A DNA stretch of 6,492 bases from Firmicutes bacterium UBA6811 (lineage in GTDB: Bacteria; Bacillota; SHA-98; UBA4971), in NCBI GenBank assembly GCA_002452295.1, contig DKEX01000012.1, forward strand, positions 1-6,492, in the 5' to 3' direction. Positions 1-5,215 of the stretch are shown here, one piece after another. Position 1 is the first letter of the stretch; each line of letters opens with the position of its first letter. The notes under the pieces were generated by a model. The model worked only from the letters and a program-made list of their open reading frames with translations. It was not told where the DNA came from and did not search any database. Position numbers and translations under genes: made by a program.

Positions 1-257
1 ATCCCGGCCCTTGCGATCTCGGAGGAGGGCATGCCGTCTACCCGCCGGCCCATGAAGCGGATCTCGCCACTTGCGGGGCGGACCCGGCCGAGGATGGTCT
101 TGAGCAGCGTGGACTTCCCCGCGGCGTTGCTCCCAAGGACGGTCACGATCTCGCCGCTCTCCACATGGAGGTCAACCCCCTGGAGGACCCTGACCGCGCC
201 ATACGACGAATGGACGTCCCTTACCTCGAGAAGCCGCCCGGCGTCCCCGGCAGTCAT
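1..257 (-). other. livF: LivF-type ATPase domain, N-terminal part only
   Basis: The N-terminal third of a LivF ATPase continues in the same frame as LivM and LivG. It begins LLEVRDVHSSYGAVRVLQGV (759-778) and has Walker A GSNAAGKST (792-800), then KTILGRVRPASGEIRFMGRR and GMPSSEIARAG at the edge. Q-loop, signature, Walker B and the stop codon lie outside the window. An in-frame ATG (257-255, Met751) sits 8 residues before LLEVRDV, where a free LivF would start. The upstream sequence CCTGCAGCAAAGCGC has no Shine-Dalgarno match, so independent initiation looks weak but cannot be excluded. Confidence 0.88.
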
Positions 258-2507
258 GCGCTTTGCTGCAGGACGCGTTGTGGGCTGCGATGACAGCTCG
301 GCTTGCTCGTGCAGTGTCGTATCCGCAGTAGAGCAGGTCGTGCCGTCCTGGCCGGTGCCCCCGGTTTCCTCCGGCCTCTCGCCAGGTTTCCCCCGGCGGT
401 CGGCGGCCGCCCTCTGCTCCGCCCCCAGGTAAGCCCGCATCACGTCGGGGTTAGAGGCCACCTCGGCAGGGGTGCCCTCGGCGATCTTCTCCCCGTGATC
501 GAGGACGATCACGCGGTCACACGTTTCTGCAACCACGTCCATGTGGTGCTCGATCACGACCACGGTGTAGCCGTGGTCCCTCAGCAGCTTGATCGCATCC
601 ACCATGTCCGCGATTTCCTCGGGCGTCATTCCGGCCGTGGGCTCGTCGAGAAGCAGGATGCGGGGCTTCGCCGCGAGCGCCCGGGCAAGCTCCACCCGGC
701 GGCGGTCGGGATACGCGAGGTCGTGCGCAGGCTCACCCTCGCGCTCGGCAAGGCCGCGCCCCAGGAAGCGCAGGGCCTCCTGGGCGCACGCGACCTCGGA
801 CGCCTCGCACGCGCGGAACGCCCGTGTGCGAAGGACCACCCCGGCAAGGTCGCGCCTTGCGCGGAGGTGACAGCCGGCGAGGACGTTCTCGAGGACGCTC
901 TGGCCCTCAAAGAGCCTGATGTTCTGGAAGGTGCGCGCGACGCCGAGCGCCGCTACCTTATGGGGCGGAAGGCCCACCACGCTCCGTCCGAAGACCATGA
1001 CATCCCCGGACGAAGGCCTTGTGACGCCGGTGATGAGGTTGAAGAGGGTGGTCTTCCCTGCCCCGTTCGGCCCGATGATGCCGACCACCTCGCCTCGGCG
1101 CACCGTGAGGCTTACGCCGGAGAGGGCGGCCAGGCCCCCGAACGCGCACCGCACGTCGCGAACCTCGAGCGCGGGTTCGTCCGCTGCCGCCTGAACGGCA
1201 GCCTCCTCGCGAGAGGTTGACTGAACCGAGTGTACGCTGGTCAGACGACGTAGTTCCCCCGCCCCGGCAGGCGCCTCAGGCCCCTTGCCTGCGTTTGACG
1301 CCTGTACCGGCGCCTCCGCTACTCCCGGCGTCCGCCGACAGCGGCCGGGCCGCCCGGCGCGCACCGCGGCTGAGGACTCAGATCCTGCCGGGATGAGTCC
1401 CTGGGGACGGTAGACCACGAGAACCACCAGGGCGATGCCATAGATGAGCATCCGATGCACGCTGTAGGCGCGGAGGATCTCTGGGAGGACCACGAGGGCG
1501 GCTGCCCCCACCACCAGGCCCGGCAGGCTCCTCAGACCACCCAGGATGATCATGCAATAGACCGTGATGGTCTCAACCATCGTGAAGTTCTGCGGAAAGA
1601 CCGCCCCCTGCCACGAGGCGAAGAGCGCGCCCGCGAGGCCTGCGAGCCCCGCCCCCCACAGGAAAGCCATCACCCTGTAGCGCGGCACGTCCACGCCCAT
1701 GCAGCCCGCGGCCACCTCGTCCTCGCGAAGCGCGGCCCAGGCCCGGCCGACGCCCGAGCGCAGTATGCGGCTGGTGACAACGGCGCCCACGACCGCGAAC
1801 GCCCATATGAGCCAGTATGACATCTCGAGCGGCGCGAAGTTCACGCCAAGGATGCTCGGAGGGTCGATCCCCACTATGCCGTTGGGGCCGTTCGTGATGT
1901 TCACGGGCCGGTCCAGGTTGTTGAGGAGGATGCGCACGATCTGCCCGAAGCCCAGCGTCACCATGGCAAGGTAGTCGCCGCGAAGGTGAAGCGTGGGAAG
2001 GCTCACGACAAGGGCCGCCACGACAGCTGCCGCGATCGAGCACGCGGTGCTGAGGATGAACGGCACGTGCAGGCCGAAGTGGGGCGACGAGAGGAATGCG
2101 TATACGTAGGCCCCGATGCCGTAGAAGGCGACGTACCCGAGGTCGAGGAGACCGGCCTCGCCGGCCACGATGTTGAGGCCGATGGCGAGAATGAGGTACA
2201 GGCCGACGGTCCCGCCCACCCGCAGGTAATAAAAGTTGTGCGTGAGGAGCGGGATCAGGGCAAGGACGGCGACGGCGACATACACCGTGTTGCCGATGCC
2301 TGGGCGAGGCAGCGAGCGCGCGGCCGAAAGCGCCTGCATCGCCCGGGCAACCGGCCCCATGCCCCCGGTTCGGGTGCGCTCCTTCCCGCATGCTCCCGGG
2401 GCCTGTGCCCGACGCACGCCGCCTGGCGCTCCGTTGCTGCACGCCCGTGCCATTGCATCGCACGCTCCCGCGGGCATCTTCAGGCTTTCCCCGTTCTTCA
2501 TGACCAT
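1..2507 (-). CDS. LivM-LivG-LivF fusion: permease plus two ATPases in one ABC transporter protein (3' end cut off)
   Basis: From ATG 2507 the frame stays open for 835 complete codons to the left edge. It encodes three normally separate proteins. Residues 1-70 are an Ala/Gly/Arg-rich extension with three cysteines (C16, C23, C40). Residues ~71-376 are LivM: FYYLRVGGTVGLYLILAIGL (92-111), NIVAGEAGLLDLGYVAFYGI (112-131), HLRGDYLAMVTLGFG, and the coupling loop ALREDEVAAGCMGV (259-272). The LivM ending VYRPQGLIPAGS (to 376) runs on without a stop. Residues 377-446 are a polar linker, 447-696 a full LivG, 697-756 a second linker, and 757 onward the start of LivF. The expected full length is about 1000. 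LivH would pair with the LivM part, and the two tethered ATPases would form the nucleotide-binding heterodimer. The weak point is that a sequencing or assembly error could remove a stop, although two junctions would have to be affected. Confidence 0.9.
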   Translation of the reverse strand, partial: MVMKNGESLKMPAGACDAMARACSNGAPGGVRRAQAPGACGKERTRTGGMGPVARAMQALSAARSLPRPGIGNTVYVAVAVLALIPLLTHNFYYLRVGGTVGLYLILAIGLNIVAGEAGLLDLGYVAFYGIGAYVYAFLSSPHFGLHVPFILSTACSIAAAVVAALVVSLPTLHLRGDYLAMVTLGFGQIVRILLNNLDRPVNITNGPNGIVGIDPPSILGVNFAPLEMSYWLIWAFAVVGAVVTSRILRSGVGRAWAALREDEVAAGCMGVDVPRYRVMAFLWGAGLAGLAGALFASWQGAVFPQNFTMVETITVYCMIILGGLRSLPGLVVGAAALVVLPEILRAYSVHRMLIYGIALVVLVVYRPQGLIPAGSESSAAVRAGRPGRCRRTPGVAEAPVQASNAGKGPEAPAGAGELRRLTSVHSVQSTSREEAAVQAAADEPALEVRDVRCAFGGLAALSGVSLTVRRGEVVGIIGPNGAGKTTLFNLITGVTRPSSGDVMVFGRSVVGLPPHKVAALGVARTFQNIRLFEGQSVLENVLAGCHLRARRDLAGVVLRTRAFRACEASEVACAQEALRFLGRGLAEREGEPAHDLAYPDRRRVELARALAAKPRILLLDEPTAGMTPEEIADMVDAIKLLRDHGYTVVVIEHHMDVVAETCDRVIVLDHGEKIAEGTPAEVASNPDVMRAYLGAEQRAAADRRGKPGERPEETGGTGQDGTTCSTADTTLHEQAELSSQPTTRPAAKRMTAGDAGRLLEVRDVHSSYGAVRVLQGVDLHVESGEIVTVLGSNAAGKSTLLKTILGRVRPASGEIRFMGRRVDGMPSSEIARAG
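420..1169 (-). other. livG: LivG-type ATPase domain within the fusion protein
   Basis: This complete 250-residue nucleotide-binding domain corresponds to LivG and hydrolyses ATP at the inner face of the membrane. In fusion-protein numbering it begins LEVRDVRCAFGGLAALSGVS (447-466). Walker A is GPNGAGKTT (479-487). The Q-loop glutamine is Q528 in RTFQNIRLFEGQ. The signature region is LAYPDRRRVELARALA (from 597), Walker B is ILLLDE (617-622), and the D-loop follows in PTAGMTPEE. The switch histidine is H654 in IEHHM. The ending GTPAEVASNPDVMRAYLGA (to 696) is the normal LivG C-terminus. One oddity is that the signature has Pro where YGQQ-type LivG proteins have Gly. No ATG precedes this domain in the linker, so separate translation looks unlikely. 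Confidence 0.92.
1202..1208 (-). promoter_or_regulatory. Shine-Dalgarno-like GAGGAGG inside the LivM-LivG linker (possible relic)
   Basis: GAGGAGG is located in the linker just before the LivG domain. Five nt further on, in frame, lies GTT (1196-1194), where a GTG or ATG start would be expected for a free-standing livG. No standard start codon is positioned to use the site in the LivG frame. It may be the remains of a former livG initiation region; coincidence with a Glu-Glu codon pair is the alternative. Confidence 0.3.
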
Positions 2508-2628
2508 CGCATCTCCTCAACCAGGTGTGCGTTCATCGATCTGCGCCGGTTTGCCAGTCGCCTCCGGGCTTCCGGCCTTGCCCCCCCTTATATCTGCTCG
2601 GCCATCGCATCCCCGTAGGTTTGCGACA
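2508..2628 (-). other. 121-nt gap between livH and the livM fusion gene, with two micro-ORFs
   Basis: The livH stop overlaps a start codon as TGATG. That start opens a 13-codon frame, MSQTYGDAMAEQI (2629-2588). A second 12-codon frame, MNAHLVEEMRWS (2536-2498), contains the livM ribosome-binding site and ends just inside livM. Neither has a recognised function. The 10-nt sequence GATGCGATGG occurs at 2611-2602 and again over the livM start at 2513-2504, as if the start region had an echo upstream. No terminator or promoter is evident. Confidence 0.35.
2513..2518 (-). promoter_or_regulatory. Ribosome-binding site of the livM-livG-livF fusion
   Basis: GAGGAG on the minus strand is 5 nt before ATG 2507-2505. 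A further in-frame ATG at 2501 is 11 nt away. The in-frame TGA at 2519-2517 means the protein cannot begin further upstream. This site decides the start of the fusion protein. Confidence 0.7.
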
Positions 2629-3558
2629 TCACACCTTCTCGTGGGCGCGCGCTCCAAGGATCCCCGCGGGCCGTAATATGAGGGTCGCGATGAGCACCGA
2701 GAAGACGATGGCGTCCTTATACACGGGCGCGACGAAGAGCACCCCGAGGCTCTCGGCAAGCCCGAGGACGATCCCCCCGGCCATCGCCCCCCTCATGCTC
2801 CCGATGCCTCCGAGCACGGCCGCGGTGAAAGCCTTCAAGCCCGCCGAGAAACCCATGATGAAGTCCACCTGCATGTAGTAAAGCCCGATCATCACCCCCG
2901 CGACCCCCGCAAGCCCCGACCCGATTATGAACGTCGTCGCGATAACGCCGGTCGTGCGGACCCCCATGTACTCGGCGGCCTCAAGGTCTTCGCTCGTGGC
3001 GCGCATGGCCTTGCCGAGCATGGTGCGGGAGACAGCGAAGTCGAGCGCGAGCATGATGGCTACCGACGTCGCGATGATGGCAAGGCGCGTCGCGGAGATG
3101 GTAGCCCCTGCTGCGTATACGGTCCAGCCGGGCGGGATCAGGATTTCCGTCTGGTACGCCTTGGCGCGCCCTGCGGTCAGCAGCATCGCGGCGTTCTCCA
3201 GGATGATGGACACCCCGAGTGCCGAGATGAGCGGGGCGAGGCGTGAGCTTCCGCGCAACGGGCGGTATGCGAGACGCTCGATCGCCCCGCCGAGGAGGCT
3301 AGTGGCGGCCACTGCAGCCAGGGTCATGGCCAGGAGCACGAGCAGCGGGTTCGCCGCGAGCGCACCGCCCCTGGTGAGGAGGTAGAGCACTCCCCATCCG
3401 GCGAAGGCGCCCACCATGAACACGTCCCCATGGGCGAAGTTGAGCATCTTGAGGATGCCGTAGACCATGGAGTAGCCCAGCGCGAGCAGGGCATATACAC
3501 TGCCCAGCGTGAGGCCGTTCACGATCTGTTGGGGCAACTGTGCGAGTGTCTGTTCCAT
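2629..3558 (-). CDS. livH: Branched-chain amino acid-type ABC transporter permease LivH
   Basis: This 309-residue integral membrane protein of the LivH family is one of the two permease subunits forming the substrate path. The N-terminus MEQTLAQLPQQIVNGLTLGS and the following SVYALLALGYSMVYGILKM are hallmark LivH sequence. NFAHGDVFMVGAF (40-52), ISALGVSIILENAAML (111-126) and AVLGGIGSMRGAMAGG (247-262) are family blocks. About eight hydrophobic segments are visible. The cytoplasmic coupling loop AMRATSEDLEAAEYMGV (184-200) resembles the EAA-type loop that contacts the ATPases. Length is normal for the family. Start choice: an in-frame ATG at 3582 would add 8 residues, but its AAGGAG abuts the ATG with no spacer. 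ATG 3558 matches family N-termini but has only a distant GGAGAGG. I prefer 3558 on family alignment. The partners are LivK upstream and the fused LivM-LivG-LivF downstream. Confidence 0.93.
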   Translation of the reverse strand: MEQTLAQLPQQIVNGLTLGSVYALLALGYSMVYGILKMLNFAHGDVFMVGAFAGWGVLYLLTRGGALAANPLLVLLAMTLAAVAATSLLGGAIERLAYRPLRGSSRLAPLISALGVSIILENAAMLLTAGRAKAYQTEILIPPGWTVYAAGATISATRLAIIATSVAIMLALDFAVSRTMLGKAMRATSEDLEAAEYMGVRTTGVIATTFIIGSGLAGVAGVMIGLYYMQVDFIMGFSAGLKAFTAAVLGGIGSMRGAMAGGIVLGLAESLGVLFVAPVYKDAIVFSVLIATLILRPAGILGARAHEKV

Positions 3559-3586
3559 GGGACTCGTATCCCGCCTCTCCATCTCC

Positions 3587-3634
3587 TTGTTGCCGTCGCT
3601 GTCACTGTCACTGCCACTGTTGTTGCCGCTGTTC
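3587..3634 (+). repeat. Degenerate period-6 repeat upstream of livH
   Basis: Consecutive hexamers from 3599 on the plus strand read CTGTCA, CTGTCA, CTGCCA, CTGTTG, TTGCCG, CTGTTC, preceded by TTGTTG and CCGTCG. In the livH frame on the minus strand they would encode a Gly/Asn/Ser/Asp-rich stretch (GSDSDSDGN). However, no ATG, GTG or TTG precedes it in that frame before an in-frame TAG, so it is probably untranslated. Confidence 0.45.
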
Positions 3635-3744
3635 CAGCATACATTGTCCTGCGCGTTCCCTGGTCCTGTCCGGGATCCTGTCCTGCAGGCATCTCGTCTG
3701 CTTCCTGGCTATCCACCACATATCCGGGCGGATGCCAGGACCGT

Positions 3745-3840
3745 GGCGCGGGCGCGCCCAGGGGGGGTCGGCGTCCCATCCCCCATCGAATGGCGACGGC
3801 GGATAACGGCGGATGGTCATGCCGCCGGCGCGCCCGCGCC
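3745..3840 (-). repeat. 14-bp perfect inverted repeat with nested hairpins (possible RNA element)
   Basis: The arms at 3840-3827 and 3758-3745 are exact reverse complements of 14 nt, all G/C, and each contains the palindrome GGCGCGCC. They enclose 68 nt. Inside, directly against the first arm, GGCGG (3826-3822) can pair with CCGCC (3812-3808) around a 9-nt loop. Near the second arm, GGGGG (3784-3780) can pair with part of the C-run 3767-3761. Together these would form a closed stem carrying two side hairpins in the transcript. High GC content raises the chance of accidental pairing. It could stabilise the 3' end of the upstream message or dampen read-through; neither is shown. Confidence 0.45.
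3796..3814 (+). repeat. Tandem 9-nt direct repeat ACGGCGGAT
   Basis: ACGGCGGAT occurs at 3796-3804 and again at 3806-3814, one base apart, giving a 10-bp period close to one helical turn. It lies inside the loop of the inverted repeat at 3745-3840. It could be a protein-binding site or simple slippage; no known operator is recognised. Confidence 0.4.
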
Positions 3841-3924
3841 TTACGGCAGCCTGTGCGCGGACTCGGACGACCTCGGAAGCGCGCGCAGGCAGTCCGTTGG
3901 TGACCCGCGCTGGCCTTACCACGG

Positions 3925-5181
3925 TCACCGGGCCTCGGCAGGGTACTCCTTGACCTGGACGAAGTCGCCGCCCTTCACCTGGAACACGTAGATGCTCGCG
4001 CCGACTACGTCGCCCTTGGCGTTGAAGCTCACCGGGAATCCGAGTATGCCCCGGTAACCTCGGGTATTGTGGACCGCCTCCAGCACCGCGGCGCGCGTGA
4101 GCCCGGCGGGATTATTCCCGGCGGCTTTCCTCATGGCCTCTATCAGGATCTTCGTCGCCTCGTAGCTCTGCCCGGAGAAGATGCTCATAGCGCCGTACTT
4201 GCTCTCGAACTTCTTGATGAAGCCCTGCGCCTCGGGCACGTCCTTGATGTCGCGGCCTATGGCTGTCACATACATGCCCTCGGCCGCTCCACCTGCGCCC
4301 GCGATGAGCTGGTCCTTCTCCTTGAGGCCGTCCCCTCCCATTAGCTTGGGGTGAAGCCCGAGCCCTACGGCCTGCTTTATGAGCGCCGCGGCCTGGGCAG
4401 GGTTGGGGAGTCCGAGGTAGAGGAGGTCCGGCGTAGCAGACTTGACCCGTGTGAGGATGGGCGAGAAATCTCTGTCCTCCGGGGTTATCTGACCGCGCGT
4501 GACCTTGACGCCTGCCTTCTCGAGCGCCGCGGCGACCTGGTCGGCGAGCCCCTGCCCGTATGCGCCCTTATCGTCGATTACGTAGACGTTCTTCGCGCCG
4601 AGCTGCTCCACGATGAACCGTGCTGCCGCCGGCCCCTGGGCGTCGTCCCTCGGGCATATCCTGTGCATGACCTTGTATCCGAGTTCGGTCAGACACGGGT
4701 TCGTGGCCGACTGGCTGATGAGCACGAGACCAGCCCTCTGGTAGGTGGGCAGGGCGGCGTTTACGGCGCCGCTGTTCATCGGCCCCACCACGCCCAGCAC
4801 GCTCCCATCCATGGAGAACTTGTCGGCCACGATGACCGCGCGCGACGGATCGCCTGCGTCGTCCCCGACGACGACCTCGATCTTCCGGCCACCCACACCG
4901 CCTTCGGCGTTCGCCTCATCCACGGCCATTCGGATGGCGTTGAGGGAATCCAGGCCGATCTTGGAGAGATCCCCCGTGAACGGCCCTGCAGCGCCGATCT
5001 TGACCGGGGGCAGGTCTTTGCCGAAGGCAAGGCCCGTGCCCACGCCCACGACGAGCACCATCAGGACCGCAAGGTACAGCGCAGTGCGGGCGCCCGCGGC
5101 TACCCTCCTTACCTGGGCCACATCCGTCCTCATCATGCTCCTCACTTCCTTCTGATCTCGACGTGAAACCACCAGCTTCAT
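3925..5181 (-). CDS. livK: Branched-chain amino acid-type ABC transporter substrate-binding protein
   Basis: This 418-residue extracytoplasmic protein of the LivJ/LivK class (periplasmic-binding-protein type I fold, Peripla_BP_6) would capture substrate and deliver it to LivH/LivM. It has a basic n-region, a hydrophobic segment at about residues 34-52 and a likely cleavage near AFG-KD (54/55). No lipobox cysteine is present, so it looks secreted rather than a lipoprotein. The mature part starts VKIGAAGPFTGDLSKIG (60-76). It continues with GDDAGDPSRAV, the ligand-pocket segment SQSATNPCLTELGY (156-169), and DKGAYGQGLAD (204-214). SATNP and TYGQG-like motifs are typical of amino-acid binders in this family. 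Only two cysteines exist (C163, C176), so a disulfide is possible. Start: AAGGAGG (5198-5192) lies 10 nt before ATG 5181. ATG 5136 (Met16) is an alternative with its own purine-rich upstream sequence and gives a more ordinary signal peptide. True substrate specificity cannot be read from sequence. Confidence 0.94.
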   Translation of the reverse strand: MKLVVSRRDQKEVRSMMRTDVAQVRRVAAGARTALYLAVLMVLVVGVGTGLAFGKDLPPVKIGAAGPFTGDLSKIGLDSLNAIRMAVDEANAEGGVGGRKIEVVVGDDAGDPSRAVIVADKFSMDGSVLGVVGPMNSGAVNAALPTYQRAGLVLISQSATNPCLTELGYKVMHRICPRDDAQGPAAARFIVEQLGAKNVYVIDDKGAYGQGLADQVAAALEKAGVKVTRGQITPEDRDFSPILTRVKSATPDLLYLGLPNPAQAAALIKQAVGLGLHPKLMGGDGLKEKDQLIAGAGGAAEGMYVTAIGRDIKDVPEAQGFIKKFESKYGAMSIFSGQSYEATKILIEAMRKAAGNNPAGLTRAAVLEAVHNTRGYRGILGFPVSFNAKGDVVGASIYVFQVKGGDFVQVKEYPAEAR

Positions 5182-5191
5182 CTCTTCTCTA

Positions 5192-5198
5192 CCTCCTT
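5192..5198 (-). promoter_or_regulatory. Ribosome-binding site of the substrate-binding protein gene
   Basis: AAGGAGG on the minus strand is a near-perfect anti-Shine-Dalgarno match, 10 nt before ATG 5181-5179. It lies in the 34-nt gap after the AOR stop. That gap leaves almost no room for a separate promoter, which supports cotranscription of the two genes. Confidence 0.8.
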
Positions 5199-5215
5199 GC
5201 TTCTTATCGGGATTC

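Larger units (their letters stand above)
3559..3924 (-). other. 366-nt non-coding gap between the binding-protein and LivH genes
   Basis: No convincing gene lies here. A GTG-initiated frame of 106 codons (3928-3608) overlaps the upstream stop as GTGA. Its product is Arg/Pro/Trp-rich with no recognisable motif, and I regard it as chance. The gap holds a 14-bp inverted repeat with small nested hairpins (3745-3840), a 9-nt direct repeat (3796-3814) and a period-6 repeat (3587-3634). No U-tract follows the large stem, so it is not a standard intrinsic terminator. I found no convincing -35/-10 pair. A gap between a binding-protein gene and its permease genes often contains RNA structure that leaves the binding protein expressed in excess; that role here is inference. 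Confidence 0.5.

Noticed and set aside
303..1220. A 305-codon plus-strand frame across livG
   Set aside because: It is antisense to the LivG and linker coding region, with a His/Arg/Ala-rich product and no domain. Long antisense frames are expected in GC-rich DNA.
1573..2520. A 315-codon minus-strand frame starting at 2520 over the livM region
   Set aside because: It is Arg/His/Pro-rich with no family motif. It is the shifted frame of the real LivM, whose motifs all appear in the frame starting at 2507.
1986..2618. A 210-codon plus-strand frame over livM
   Set aside because: It is antisense to LivM, has charged low-complexity composition and no family resemblance.
3640..3660. TATGCT as a possible -10 box for a livH promoter
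   Set aside because: No acceptable -35 sequence lies at a suitable distance upstream, so it is not supported as a promoter.
3745..3840. Intrinsic terminator after livK
   Set aside because: The stem is strong, but no U-run follows it on the minus strand and the enclosed loop is 68 nt, so it does not match the usual form.
3608..3928. A 106-codon minus-strand GTG frame overlapping the livK stop (GTGA) and filling the livK-livH gap
   Set aside because: The stop/start overlap is attractive, but the Arg/Pro/Trp-rich product has no motif, there is no ribosome-binding site, and it runs through the inverted repeat and period-6 repeat.
4351..5166. A 271-codon plus-strand frame across the binding-protein gene
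   Set aside because: It is exactly antisense to a confidently identified gene, with no recognisable motif and no ribosome-binding site.
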